Notes: generated from the letters alone by a model not told the origin. Shown: positions 27,521 to 42,800, numbered from the stretch's first letter. The stretch is DNA of 64,000 nucleotides from Trichoplax adhaerens (GCF_000150275.1 NW_002060943.1:6378299-6442298), one strand, 5' to 3'. A program made the numbers and translations.

Positions 27521-29088
27521 TAAATTCTTTTAAATTCTATTAATAATTCTGGACAATTTGAGAAATATTCCTTCTTATAGGACAGCATCATCCAGCAATA
27601 CAAGGCTGAACCTATTCTTTCGTTGTATTCCTTCCTTGTCCTAGCGTTTGCTTTATAACAGAGAAATTTCCAGGCCAATATTACAGCACTGGTTACTATA
27701 GACAATTAATTGATTCAAATTACAGGATTACTAGCGGTTAAGTTAAACGATTGTTGTCGCACTTTCAACTTTATTGATTAGTCAAAGGTTATGAAAGTTA
27801 TCATTTCGATAGTATCAAGTAAGAGTGAAGAAGCAACTTTATAGCGATCAGCTCTTGCTTTCATTTCATCTTCCAGCATTAAACTGCTTTAATTTTAAGT
27901 TGAAGTTTCGCCTAATACCGCATCAATTATACTTAATCCAGAAAATAAGTTTATTATTGATAAGATCATGAAGACACTATTATGATCCAAGTTTTTGTCT
28001 ATCATTTCGGCTGATGGCAATCAATTTCTATGCGACCATTGGCTTACGCAACTGAAAGTTATTCCTTCACCATTTCATACCACGGATTTCTTTCCCTCTC
28101 TCCACATTTAAAAAAGTTTCGTAATAGCGTCTTTGCAATTCATTACATGCTGAAATATCATTGAACTATCACATACAAGGCAATAAAATAAGATTCTAAT
28201 TTACTTTATGTAACAATATCAAAATTAATTGATATCCACACAATCAATCAATTAATTAGTACACACTAGCGATAGACGTGGAACAGTTGTACTAGTAGTA
28301 ATTCATACAACATCAACTATAATATTATCGTCATTTTGTTGTTTTATGTATAGAGATACTATTAGCAATATTGCTATCAGAAATTTCTTTATAATACGAG
28401 TAATTCTCTACTAAATGCCGTTGCATTTAAAAGCGCACTTTTAGAGCATAACCTTTTCAGCATTCAGTTTCAATTTATTGCTTACTCATGGTGAAAGTAG
28501 ACTGAATAGGAAGGAAAATTTAGACCTTCACTTGGCTTCTTTCGCTGGCATTACCGAAACTAACCAATAAAATAGCGGAAGAAATCTTGAGTTAGCTGGT
28601 TAGGAATCTCAAAACGCTATTTCATTGAACTTTGTTTTAAATCTTACAATACTTTCATCCGAGTTACCTAGTAAATAAAGCAATTAATTACCTTCATGAT
28701 CAAGATTCTTATTGATGTAATATCAATTGCAATATAGTAAGTTAGTGAATTAAAACTACTGGAGAGTGGTTAGAATCGAGACAATTGAGGAATTTAATCC
28801 AGCCTTATTTGTCAAAACTTGAATTCATGATCGCAGAGACAGTAAGCATTGACTGAAGCAACCTAAAATTGAAGACTTTTCAGCAGTTATTACCATAAAT
28901 GGAACTACTTAAACTGTCTATGATTTATTATTAATAATTATTTATAACAGAAGCTAACTATCCTGCATCAATTACTGAATTATTTTGGGGGAAGAGTGTT
29001 ACCGTCGAAAAAAATTAAAGTAATTTGTTCATCCATCATCTTATCCTTATCCTTGATTACTAGAATTTTGTAATTAATTGAGGTCAAA

Positions 29089-32000
29089 ATGGAAGCTTAT
29101 AGGAACTCAACGGATAAAGATCATTCTACCCAATTAGCTAGAAGTTTATTTGATGTTTGCGATGTTGCCCAGCAAGGTTATATTCAACGTTGCGATTTAG
29201 AAATTTTATGCCAAAAAAAGGTAATACCCATTTCAGTTGACGAAGCTCATCAATTATTTTATTTACTGGACGAAAATGGCGATGGGATTGTTACGATCGA
29301 AGAATTTATGAGTTGTTTTGAAGATGCTATTGGTATAGCAATGCCTAAAAACCGTAATCAAGAGACTTTAACCCCTCCATTATCATCCCCGGAATCGACG
29401 ACCCATTATGAACATGAGAACACTTATACTAATGATTACCTGGAATTTTTTCATAATCAATTCTTTGAAGGGTGAGAATTGAAAAACAGAGTAACTATAT
29501 TGCAATGGTACATGTTTACAGTGACCAATACAATTGATTTTTGACTTTTCCTTGAACAATCTACCTCGTTAGTTTTGATTACAACTCGAGATTGGATCAT
29601 TTTTTGTACTTTTAGCCTGTCTATATCGTCAAGATCTTGATGATAGCTATCTAATGCTTATTTATTTCACAGTAGATGGATAGCTAGGTTAAAAGCCATA
29701 TATAATTATAATTTTTCAACTATTTATTCGATTATCTTATGCAATGGAGTGATCCTTCTATACCCATTTCCACATTATCATGGGATTGACTTGGGATTGG
29801 CATGGGTTTAACGTTGACAAATTTCATAACTTTTTTTCATATCTGATCTTCTCGATATCGTTCATTTGCCTCAATAATCACCAGATTTGTTGATTTCACG
29901 ATGACTTTCTCGATAATCGAGAATTACAGTGCATTAGCAATGATTCTGCTATAGCAATGTAACTGATTGAATTTCGTGATTTGGTAGCCATGTAGACTGC
30001 TAGCATCAGCAAAGGCAATTAAACCTTCTTTTAAAAAAATAGCAATCTTTTGGTCAATGTATTTCTACTTCGGAATGCACTATAAATTACCCTCAAAATC
30101 ACTTAGTGCAGGAAGGAGGATATTGTAGAAAATACAAGCATTTTTAATCGGTCAGATGTCATAAATCAAAATTTAAGTTGATAAAATGGATGGAGCGCTA
30201 AGCGTATTCCATTTCTTCTTGATCTATTTATTATAAATGCAATTTAGTTTACAAAGCATAACTTTACGGTAGGAATTTTAAGTAGACAGTTTATTATGCT
30301 TCATTTTAGATCATACACTACGTAACATAGAAAAGATTAAAAAAAGTTATTTGAATAATTTGACAAATAACTAATTCTAGTTCATAATTAGTCTCTTTTT
30401 ATAAATAATTCAGCAGATCATACTTGGAGTTTTATTAAACTGGTAGTAGTATAAAATTTTTAATCGATGAGAATGTTCCCATAATATTACTGCACAGATT
30501 TCAAGTTCTAGACTGATGCATTAACATTTATTTAATAATATTAATGTACAGGCAAGACCAACTTTGCGAACTATTTCAACAACTGAACGAGTCAGACTCA
30601 CCACAACTACTCGTCAACCTGGAAAGTTTCCTACTATGCGTGGTTAAAGATATTAAGAGAAGACAGGAGAATACAGAGCAACTGGAACTCGCTTTAAAAA
30701 GGTACGGTAAAATTTGATTTAGAAATGAAAATTCATACCGAAAGTAGGTTAAAAATTCAGGCACAGCTGTCATAACTTGTCTGTAAGCTACAATATTGAT
30801 TTATGTTGCAACAAATAAACCGAAAATTCCCTCCTATTAACAAAAACTTTTCTTTCAGTTACATGATATGCCTCATCAAATAGTAATGCGCTTAGTAATA
30901 TGAAAGAACGGTGCAATTTTGACTAGGAATGATCATGCATTATAGAGAGAAAACATTTTGAACTATCCAACTATCCTACAGTGCTCTTCTAAAATTAATT
31001 CGAATTTTTATGATTTAAATTGACGATGAACATTTTCGTAGATCTCTTAAAAATCAGGTTTAAATATTATTTTTAAGACCAATATAAACGCGCTACATCA
31101 TCAAAATTAGGTGCATAGCCATTATTCTTTAGTTGACTGAAAGAATTTTCGATTAATCTCCATCGTAAAATTGCCATCCGTTAAACTTATTCTTGAATGT
31201 ATTAAATAATTCTTCAAACTGTATTGCATTAGCAAGAAAGCCAGTTTACGCTCTCCCTTTATCAAACTCCATTACTATACTACAGTCTATTTGGCCGAGA
31301 GACTATTACTAATCCTTCTCTATAGTAATTGTAGCCCCTTCTGTAATAAGATACGCGTATGCTAGACCATACGCTTAATTCAATTTTGAAATTGCATAAC
31401 CATCTGAGACAACTATTTCCAGAAGAATTGAAAATTTTCATTGCAATCATAATTCTTACATTGAAGCTATTTTCGTCACCAGATCTACTGAGAAACAAGC
31501 TGAACATATCCATCAATTAGAAGAAGAATTTGATCTTCAATTAAGTAAAGCAGAAGCAAAAATTCGTGCTGAGGTACTCATTACAGTCTTCATAGGAATG
31601 GCTGCAGATAATATGAATCATTCGGAAATTTTTTCCTTTTACAACTCTAGATAGATTAATTTAGTGAAAGCTGTAGTGGAAAACATATTAATTAATTAAT
31701 AACTAAACATAGCTAAAATAATGACAATCACGATCTGAAATTGTCAATTGCATACTTGTGAAATAAAAACGTCATTTGTTACCTGTAATTTTTGTGTCTT
31801 ATAGGAAAGAAATAAAACAGAGAGAGTTATAAGTGGATTAAGATGTGATCTAGAGGGCAAGCAATCTGAATTGCAAGAAATCACTGTAAAAATTCAAGCG
31901 GTAACTAAGCTATTTTATTCGCAGCGTAAATAATTACGATTTGAAAGAATAAGATCAGAAATTAACTGTAATAAACTATGTTATAGCTTGAGTCAAAATT

Positions 32001-35000
32001 AAGAGATGAACATCCACTCTCTATGGACGAGTACCATGCTATTACTAAAGAAATGGATAACCTATTAGATGTAATGAAATTGAATTCTCATAAGCCGATC
32101 AAAAGTTATCATGATTTAGTTACTGATACTTCCTTTATAATTCTGTTTGAAATGTAACCAAATTCAATATTTAGGAAAATCGTGCTTTGAAAAGCCAGAT
32201 TACTAGCGCACAAACTGAATTATCCATCGTTAGGAGCGATATGTCACAATTAAATAATGATTACGAAGAGCAGTCTTTAGCATTACAAAAGTGAGCCACT
32301 ATTTTAAGTTCAACATTCTTAAAATTAATAGTCAAATGGTACTATTTTAAGAACTTAGTGACGATTTTACATGATAGAAATTTTACATTATATTCACGAT
32401 TGATTTGGATTTACAGTGAATCGGAAACGGTTTTAGTTCATGTTCGTGAGCAAGAAAACTTAACGAGACAATTACAAACCCTTCGGTGAGTAAATAATTT
32501 ATAAGGCTAACTTCTACATGACTTATTGGTGCCCCAGCTTTCTACAAAGTACTTTATAGGGATACTAGATGACTTGGTAATTTCAGAGAGTTATCGTTTT
32601 TTTAATTCTTGTATCGTTATTTTGGTAAAAAATCTTTGCATTTATATTAGAGAGGCAAATAGAAAGCTGCAAATGGTAAACATTGACTTGAAAGAAAGAT
32701 TAGAAGTAAGTTTTATAGCGATCATAAAATTCAGTTTAAACTAAGATGAAGTCATCGAAGTACATTGTTAATAGAGCTTAGATTTCGTTTTATGTCACAT
32801 TCTAAACAGCGTTAATAACATGACCATTTATCCTAGTTATTATTTTCAACAAATTACCATCATTAAATACCGTGATTGTTATAAAGGCGATAGGAACCCT
32901 GAAATAAGGATCGTAAAACTACAAATTTTTACTTTATGTAAATGGCATATTACATCAATAAAGTGCTTAGGGACTTTTATTAATATTCACGAGCGAATTA
33001 TGATATAGTTCAATATACATAGAGTCCATCACCTGCTAGCTATATAACCTGACAGCAAACTAATTTCTACTTAATTTAATTTCTAATGCTATGGTTACAT
33101 GTAAACATTCATTGAAGATATAACCCAAGCTGCGCGTATTTCATATCCTAGGTAGCAAAGGGATCCTCCAAGCCCAACGGAGCAATCAACGATGGGAAAT
33201 TGCCAAATGGATCTAGGTAAAATAAAATAGAATGAATTTATAAAGTAACTAGTTTGATCACTTAATTACCCTGAATTATCCATTAAATTTAAATATTTTT
33301 AATCCATCGTGATTACCTCTTCTAGCTGTGTAAATAGGATAACTGCAATTTTTTTAGAAAATATTTTCTATATCGTAGTCGTTATAATAATGTTCTGGCT
33401 TTAAATAGACCAGTTTATCGCCTTCCCCATGTTGTTATTAATATCATAACCTACCTAAAAGGATCATACCTACATGAAGTCTCTCAACTTTAATATTTAA
33501 TATTTTCGCCTAAAATGGATGAAAGTATTGTATTAACGATATTGCTTTAGTTATATTCTTACATTAATTTCATTTCTCTTTCTAAAATAATGCATTTTGT
33601 AGTAAAGAAACCATGTCATTTAAGGATGAATGTGCCAGCCAGGGAATTGATTCTGACTCTTACAGAAAGAATGCAACCCTATCGCAAATTAGCGTAGACT
33701 TGGACGATAGACCACTTACCGGTAATGGAGGCATTCGATCGAATACTGCGGATAGCAGTGATATTTTTCAAGCCAACGGAGACGCTAAGCCGGAGAAAAA
33801 ACTTTTCAGAACCGATTCTCATTATAATATAGGCAAAATGGTAAATGTATTTGGGTCTACAATATCTACTGCAGAATAAAAAGTAATTTATAGTATAAAT
33901 CTTCTATCATTTAATTTATATTTTTCTTGATGAACAGGAGGTGAATAAAACCGATACTAAAATGTTCAAATTGGTATTAGCCGGCGATGCTGCTGTCGGC
34001 AAATCAAGTTTTATTTTAAGATTATGCCAAAATCGATTCCACAATGCGTTGCATTCTACTTTAGGTTGGTACACTATTATGATGTTTTTACAGTAGAAGC
34101 TGAAATAGGGCGATATGGTTGTAAACAAGTTGTATATCTCAATATTTCGTATACGGTTACTTATTTGAAATATTGATTATTCTGATATTTCGGTATTTTC
34201 TGTTCGGTAGTATACAATATCAAAAAACTACAATTATAATTTTTATTGGAAAGTAATATAACCAAATTTAAAAAAATTTATAATATGGCCATAAATAGGT
34301 GTTGACTTTCAAATGAAAACATTAGAAGTAGACGGAATCATCGTTACATTACAATTATGGGATACTGCTGGGCAAGAACGATATCGCAGTATTGCAAAGT
34401 CCTACTTTCGTAAAGTTGATGGTGTCCTGCTGCTGTATGATGTAACTTCTGAAAGTTCATTTTTAAACGTCCGAGACTGGATGGATGCAATTGAAGTAAT
34501 TATGTTATCAGTAAAGATATCATCTAATTTTTTATTTTTCTAACCGCATAGCTCTAAAGGTATTGCATGCTCAGATTACTTCTAAAAGAAGTAAACAATT
34601 TCTTCGTTAAATTTACTGTTGTGTAATTTGCACTAAGGAATAGGTTAAACAAATAAGATGTTGGTGATATGCTGTAGAATAAGCGAAGGAATTTATTTTT
34701 AGTTAAAACTAACCTTATTACAGTAACTTTACTAGTATATTTACTTCTTCGCTGTTGAAAATCGAATCATCATAAAAATTGATTACATTTTTATGTTTAG
34801 AATAGCACAAGTAAGCCGGTACCCATTATGCTACTAGGAAATAAAGTGGATTTGAGGGACACCGAAGAAGCTAAAGGAGAGGCAGTAATCAGTACTGAGA
34901 ATGGGCAAAGATTGGCAAAAGTAAGTCAACGTATGGTTTGGTCATTATAATAATTGATCCTCAATTAAATGTATTAGGACTTCGAGTTTAAGAATATAAC

Positions 35001-35668
35001 TCAAGTAATGCTATTTATTCACTTGTACGTGTTATAATCTTTTACTTAAAAGTATAGTATAGCAATAAAGCTAAAGTTTGCAGGAAATAACGGCATTTTC
35101 TAACGCTAATTGCTTAGAATACTGGTAGTTATCAGTAATACTCTATTTTTGGAAGTAAAATAATAACTTCATGCTTCTTCCTCTAGTATTTGTTACATGT
35201 TCGCAGTTAATTTACGAAAATCGGTATAGCATTTTTCAAGGTATGACATAATTGTATTTACTATCGATCTTTTTTGCAGGAATATCAAGCCATGTTCGTC
35301 GAATGTAGTGCTAAAAGTGGTGTTAATGTTAGTGATGCATGTCTGAAATTAACACGGTAAGTTTAGCTATACATGACCATATTATCTCGTACAAAAACAA
35401 TCTTCAGTATTTTCAATGCCAAGAGCAATAAAATGCTGTTCATTTTATAGAGATTTCTGTGAAAATGATTGCACTGCTACTTTTATTATTAAGAATAAAG
35501 ATTAGTTTATTCAGTAATTTCCCAAACTATAGCCTAGATATTCTTACGTTTAAATGCAGAATCTTAATGGAAAATGAAAGCAAATCAGAAGGAAGCTCTA
35601 ATGGAATGAAACTTACTGAGAAAACCTTAGGCCAAGGGAAAAAATTTGGCTGTTGCCATCATCGCTAG
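29089..35668 (+). CDS. RASEF: RASEF/Rab45-like EF-hand, coiled-coil and Rab GTPase protein
   Basis: Fifteen exons: 29089-29471, 30552-30701, 31483-31573, 31805-31900, 31987-32070, 32175-32290, 32417-32485, 32651-32705, 33152-33216, 33603-33840, 33938-34064, 34299-34495, 34801-34920, 35280-35356, 35560-35668. All phases agree; the sum is 1,977 nt (658 aa; human RASEF is about 740). Residues 1-80 carry two EF-hands; the second loop [12 protein letters not shown] (61-72) is canonical for calcium, the first is degenerate. Exons 2-8 form a long coiled coil; exons 9-10 are a polar linker. The Rab domain, about 459-625, has GDAAVGKS (G1), STLGVDFQ (G2), WDTAGQE (G3), NKVD (G4) and ECSAK (G5). It ends FGCCHHR, a CCXXX Rab prenylation signal. 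The family links calcium to vesicle transport on microtubules and perinuclear membranes. Exon 5 ends at a GTAATG donor, the least certain join. Confidence 0.92.
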
Positions 35669-38600
35669 GTAGTTTAATGTCATTAATCATTTTAAATATA
35701 TATGTTTATCCGCGCTGATACCATAAGTGCTAAAAAATATTTAAAAATATTTAAAAATATTGACATTTCGAAGTAGAGAGAAATTATCTATTTATTGCAA
35801 TTGCTCACGGTTAGAGACGCTGTCATCCTTCTTGATTTCCTGGTCATGTATAACTAATATATCGATTGCACATATAATGCGTAGATAATTAAAATCAACA
35901 TTTTTAGATTTTGACTTTGTAAAAACGCTTTCAAAATAAGAAAGAACTAATGTATTTAGTCATCATTAACTGAATGCTGATAGTATTGCAAATTACTACA
36001 CTATTTAGCCTTCTACGCGTTGTGTATGTTGCTGTAAAAAAGTATTTTATCAAAATGATTTTAAACGAACGTTATCAACCTTGGCTATTAAATACATATT
36101 CATGACCATTTTTGCAAGGATGATATTAATTTATATGTTCTTAGTAGATATTTCATTTTAACAGTAGCTTTCTCTAGTATTTGCGGTTGTTTATCTTGGA
36201 ATAGATAACATAGTTAAAAATGATGCCTAGATTATGATATAGTATATTTAAAGAAAGTGAAATCAGTCAGATCAGCAGCATGATTTTATTTCATATCTAG
36301 ATAGCATATGATGCATTTGCCATATATAATTTTGGTCACAGATTGAATTTAATGCTTACCTCAAAGCAACGTATTCATGTTTCATTAATTTATGCTTATT
36401 CTGTAAGTATAACTATCCAATGAATTTTAATTGTTGACTCTTCTATAATTGTGCAATTTTGTCTAATGAGGGAATAGTTTTAAAATTTCTTCATTGTTAA
36501 TTATGTTTGCCAATGATGCAACTCAATGGCTTAAAATAAATGACTTTTAAATTATAGGTCATTGTATATGTTGATACCAGATATTGTATAGATCAGGTCA
36601 ATGAGTGTGATGGAGGGTTCGATATCTCAGAGGATTGAGATTTAGTCGCCATTTACAATTATTACAACAAAGGGTTTATAAAAGTTATGCTTTATTGTAG
36701 GTTAGTAATGTGAAGTACAGTGAGGTAGTTACGGTAGATCAGCGTGCAAGCTGTCGTGAGTAACGAGTAGAAGTATTAGACTTTGAGAGACTAACTAGAA
36801 GACTAACTGAGAGGCTAATGAACTCTGAGGTAGAAATCGCCGGTATTTATAGCTTTAAAGATAGAGCACATGCAGAGAATAGGATTGTGGAATTAGATAC
36901 AGCATATACCATAACAGATTACAAAATAGCAGATGATTGTAGAAAACAGCGAGTACCGTAATAACTAAATACAGTAGTCTATATATGAATGTAGAGTAAG
37001 AGGACTGTAGATCTGTCTAAATATAAGAGCAATACAACATGTCTATATTTAACAGTAGAATATAGTTACAGTATATTCTAAATACACTACAGTTTGAATG
37101 CATAGTTGTTTCTTGAATACTATTTAAATTGTCCCTTCATCAATTACAGTATACGAGAACAGTATATCGTATTTGAATATAAAATCTGCTATAGTTTTAG
37201 ATTTTTTCTGTTTTGAATCACTTCTCGATGAAGCTACCACGTCATCTTCTTAAAATTACTACAACTTTAATCCAAACAATTGAGATCGATAAACGAAATT
37301 TTATGATTATTAATTAAAGTGATCATTTTAGTAAATAGTTGCATTGTACTGAAATTATTATTCAGCGATGTATTATTCAGATCATAGCAATTCGCCGTTA
37401 TAATATGAAAGAATTTAATTTAAACTTTCTTTTGTCCTAATTTAAGAAACTAATAGCAGAGCAATTAAGTAACAGAATTTGTTGATAGACTCACAAATGC
37501 AAGCATTCTAGAGAAAAAATTAATATTGCGGTGACAATTAACTACCAATTTATAAGTTCCTTCAATGTTGATGTTTACAGCTGTAAAAGATGGATGTTAT
37601 GCTATTTATTCATTCCCAAGCTATGAGACTATACAGTACTATCTAAAAGTAGATTGAGACAATACTAATTGAAGTATTTACTGTAAATCTACACAATCAA
37701 AGTAGTCATGTATTTAAGTTATTGATAATTACATAAATGACAGATAGTTGTTTTTATTTCACATTGGTATATTTTAGTTCAAATTTTTATGCGGTCTAAG
37801 TGTTCGTAATAATAGGGTAGAGGGTCGCAATTGCTTCTAGTTTGCAAGCTGCATGCAATTAATTCTAAAGGATGTTAATTAAGATAAAAAGAAATATTAT
37901 AATTAGGTGATTATAATCCAAATAATAAAGTTAACTCTTTATCTGAACTGTAGCTAGTCATCGAAACACATTATCAACTAGGCATGTTGTACTGGCTTTT
38001 ATTTCTATTTTCTGTTTCATTTTTATCGTAATTACTGAGCAAGCAATTGTATATTTATAATTATTTCCATGGATTCTTGAGATTAATAAATTTATGACCA
38101 ATTAATGTAATGATTCTAAATGCGTTATCAACTGCTTTGCCTGTTGTATAGATTGATAGAAATGTTGCCATGGTTGTGTATAGTGATATCACTAAGGTAA
38201 ACAAACAGGAATTATTACTATATTAAAGATCAAAATTCATTATATTAAAAGCGTGGATTATGTTCAGTTTAGTTCAAACAATAGATAAATTAAGTGGCAA
38301 AGTGCTAACATGGACGGACAATTGAATCCCGAATTCTATTTTTAATAGTATTTGACGTCTTTTACGGTATTAGTTGTTTTAAGAAATTGTATTGGAAACA
38401 GGTCAAATCACAACTTTTCATTCAAAAGTAGAATTTAAAATAATGAAAGTTGCCAAGGATAGAAAATTATAAGAAATTGGAACAGTAAATCATGTACTGA
38501 CACCTTTGTTACAATTATGGAATTTAAATTATTAGAAACTTTTCCATTTCTCCCACTCAATTTCTTTACCTTTAAAATTCTATTCAGAGTGTTTCAATAG

Positions 38601-39848
38601 TTACTTTCATATTTATAGCAAGTTTATGACGGTTGCCCCTCAATTATGTACCTTTATGTATGCTTTGATATTAAAGAAAAATGTCACCAAATTCTAGATA
38701 TACCGAGTAATTATCCAATATCGACACCTTATCCACCTTAGAATATCCTTATTGAGTATCATTTATCAGTAATCTTTATCGAATTTCTATTTAATCTCTG
38801 AGATGAAGAACATGAAATGATAACATTAATTATTAATTACTACAATTTAACTCAATTTTTGATATCATAATTACTCTAAAATGCTTTGATAGGAAAACTT
38901 AATTGATAATAGGGGTTAAGAATTCAAAGTTAGCACAGGTAGCTATCCATGAATCTATTCTCATAATTTGGCGTCAACACCAGAAATCTGATTTAATTAA
39001 TGAAGTAATGTAGCCGGTGCCTACTGAAAAAGCTGTTCAACTTCGAATAGGCTGATAGTGGGTAATACTTTGTGATGACTGGTGCTACCTCTCATTTTAT
39101 ACTGGTTTCGCAGGATCCTTCTATTATCTGAATTCATGCGTAGCCTTTAAATCTTAACTAAGTTTTCCTCGATAATTGTCTAAGCTAAGCTTATACACAA
39201 TATTACTTCGCAACTGCTATTTATAGGTCTATTTACCTGTAAAAATATTATAAAGACTCCATCTCTTTACCGTAAGAGATTCTCGATATCGTAACTTACA
39301 GTCATAATAAGACGGTAAGATGCTCATTTTTGCCACATTCAGTTTATCGAATGTTAATAACATCTTATAATTAGCATACAAGTCATTAGCTTTATTTGGT
39401 ATTTTATGCATATAATTTTAAGAGAAAATTAATGATTATCACATAATAATCGCTAAAATTAAAATAACTTTAACGCCTTTCCCATTTAGAAGATTAATAT
39501 AATAAAGATATAGAGATCAAGGAATTAATTTGGAATCTTATGGTAGTTCCCAGCCTCTAGGCTCTTAAACATTTAAAGACGATATAGTCTGGGATAGACA
39601 TGGATACATATCCATCTAAGCAAGGCGAGATCTCTCACCAACATATATTAGCTGTAACATCTTATCCTAACAAAATAATATAATTGTTGCATTGTAATAT
39701 CATTCATTTATTATTTTCAAATCAGATTATAATATTATTACCTGGAATTGATATATAATAATAATCGTATTATTGATTTCGTTGTTATGTTAGTCAATGT
39801 TTGGCTAGCAACGCATGACCATTTCATCGTGTGTTTAAGGAAAATAAT
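35669..39848. other. Intergenic region between RASEF and the RFX gene
   Basis: Holds the RASEF 3' untranslated region, a short 11-bp tandem (AAATATTTAAA, about 35731-35762) and LTR-like copy B (36606-37091). Frames are short and AT-driven; no gene is seen. Confidence 0.55.
36606..37091 (+). mobile_element. LTR-like repeat, copy B
   Basis: 486 bp, starting TGTGATGG and ending CACTACA, in the same orientation and of the same length as copy A at 5790-6275, with about ten base differences. The TATAAAAG box is preserved. The flanks (ATGAG before, GTTTG after) do not form a target duplication, unlike copy A. This suggests recombination or loss at one side, or that the ends are misjudged. No internal retroelement genes are present. 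Confidence 0.75.
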
Positions 39849-42800
39849 ATGGGTTACTACAGCGATATGAATGGGAAATTACAGACAATGTCTTGGATTG
39901 AATAGTATCATAATTAACTACGTTTTTTTGAAGTATTATATTCTTGAAGTGATTAGTTCGTTGATCGCAGTCATTGTACTAGCAGCATCTCATAGTTAAC
40001 ACCAGAATTTTAGCCAATGAATAACATCGGTATATTAAATGTTATTTTTGTATCACTTGGATATTTCACGCTTATGTAATTATTTTACTGACACAATAAA
40101 TCAGTAACTAATAATCGTAATGATAAAACACTATTATGACGTAAACTAGATTTTAAATCCAGCCTTGCACCATCAGTATAAATAAGCATGGTTCCAATCA
40201 TTCAGAGACAGAGTTCATTAATTTAACAACAAAGAGACGATTCGATGGGTTAGGATTACTGGCAAGTAGATTGCAACCATATCGAAAATTGACGTCTGGT
40301 AAGTGATTTTTAATGTTATCTCAGGTAATTTACTTCAATCTAATGAGCAAGATAGAGTAAATGTTGATCTGTTAAAGTATGCTTGATATTAGTTGGGTTT
40401 ACATGTCCTAAAGCAAAATGGACTTAAGATTTGCTACTTATCAACGCGCAAATAAATAGCGAATACCAATGAATGAAATGAATGAATGTATTAACTGCAT
40501 CCTTACTTTTTAAATGATTACTGATTGCTACAGCTATCAATCTTCAAATTACAAATCCGCTTTAGTTTCGCTGAATCAAAAATATTATTACTTTTCCCAC
40601 TATGACGGTAGACTATTCTATTTACTAACATCAATGCTAATGATAAATTGCAAGCATAGCGATCCAAATAGGAAACTCTAGAATTGGATTTACGATTAGT
40701 CATTATTATTGCCAATGCTATGTACCGTTCTACTTCTAACTCCTTTTCTTTCACCCTTAAAAATGAGTCTATCTATTTCCAAATTATAACTTTCGATTTA
40801 CTCCTTTTTCGTCGATACTTATTCCCATAGCAATCATTTCACGATCAGTTTCTTTAAGTTTATTTTTAGAGCTCTAATCTCGTTGTCGTCTTTATCGTTG
40901 CAGTAGCAATTTATGCTATTTTTAAAAATTGGAAGAAATTACAGCAATTAGCGAGTATTGCCTCTAATTGAAGTTGGCTGATGTATTTTTTATTTTGGAA
41001 AAGAAGATAATGATTAGTCTTAATCCGACTCTGATTATATGTAACTTTGCACTTTCACTTGTGCAGTTTGATATTTTCACAACCAATCATAATGCTTTCA
41101 TTCATTAAAACACTAAACCAAAGTTTTAGTATTTAGGTCAAAGTACGTTAACATGAATTAAGTCAGTACTGGATAACAAAAAGTATCAGCCATATTTATT
41201 TTGATTCTAGTAAAGTAAATTTGACCTGTAGTCATACAGGCTACGCTATGCTTCGTCGTTAAACTTGTGCTCTTCTTCTTCTAATAATAGAAATAATAAT
41301 AATAATAACATCATTATTATTAGATAAAGATTGCTTGTGTTATTTTGATCCTATTTTAAAATATGCAAACTGAATCTGGAAATATCTTATCACTAATGCA
41401 GTAATACATTTGATAGGTGTTATTATTTACCACATGCTTTCCCTACCCTGCACCAACTGAAGAATCATACTGCAGGTCTATCATTGATTGTTATACTTGA
41501 AGACATAGTTGGAAACATGTTTTAGTGCTAACGCTCCAATCGTTGTCATGATCTATTCTGTTTATAAGACAGGTTATTAATTGTATTAGCTTTGAATATA
41601 GTCGTAGTAATTCATCGACAATCTTGCTAAGGTTGTAAATGATTGGAGAAGAGTTTTTCTGCTATCCACTATTCAATTTTCTCACATATAATGATATTCT
41701 TTATAGAAATAGTCGATTTATAAATTTTCAAAATCATCTATTTTAATAATTACGGCATAACTTTAAAATTAATTTGAAGAGCTTGAAAAAAGGATCACAA
41801 ATAGTCAGTCATCCATGCAAGAATTCATCTCTTGTTACGCGAGTACATCATTAGATATTAACATAATGTAGCTATTCACCTGTTTGAAAGTGTAATATAG
41901 ATTTTTATGTTAAAATTTTCTCAATGACAAATCAATTTTATAATCTCAATTTAACAATCATCTGTAACTTGAAGTGACCAAATCAAGGCATTGGGTTAAA
42001 TCATTTGAGTACATTTCATGCCATAAAAGTAGTTTCACTATAGCAAGAAAGGATAATCTTTCTAGATTACTAGGTGCTCTAAGTATTGTGTATTATTTCG
42101 TTTTATCTATAATAAAAACATGTCAAATTCTGCTATGCTCTTAGTTCCTATCAAGTATTATGGTTATCTTGATCATCCTTAGACTATTTTATTTTCTTTC
42201 TTAACTTGTCACTTAATCTTCTTTCTAACTTGCGTAATTAATATTACAGTACCAAAATATCTGTCATTTATACTACATTCATAATGTATTTCCAGTTCAG
42301 AAAGCTTCATAGGTATAGCAAACCTTCTTCATCCGAATGCTCTGGCCAATCTACTTATTGGTATTTTGAATGCTTCTTACATTTCTTATTCCTCAATCTA
42401 GAAAAATAATAAATTGATATTTATGCTCTCTCAAAGGTAAAATAAATCTAGCTGCAAGTCATCTTTTTCATATTCTATCTTTTGATTGCTGCTCATTGAA
42501 GTGAAAATGGGTAAATGAAAACCAACTCTTTATCTCTTAATTGCAAGCAGTTTATTAGACAGATACTTTGTCTGCTTTTAGTTTTATTTAATCTAAAATC
42601 GCACTGCCTTGCATGATACTATCAGTTCCTCTCGCTCTGTTTCTAAGCTCATTCTGTCAATTCTTTTAGATAAGAAATTTAATCATTCAACACCAGTTGT
42701 CCTTAAATGGTAAGAGAATTTGAAGTGCAATACCAGTATAACTAATTCGATGCCATTTAATGATGTAAAATTCACACATTGTGAATTGACTCTGTAAATT

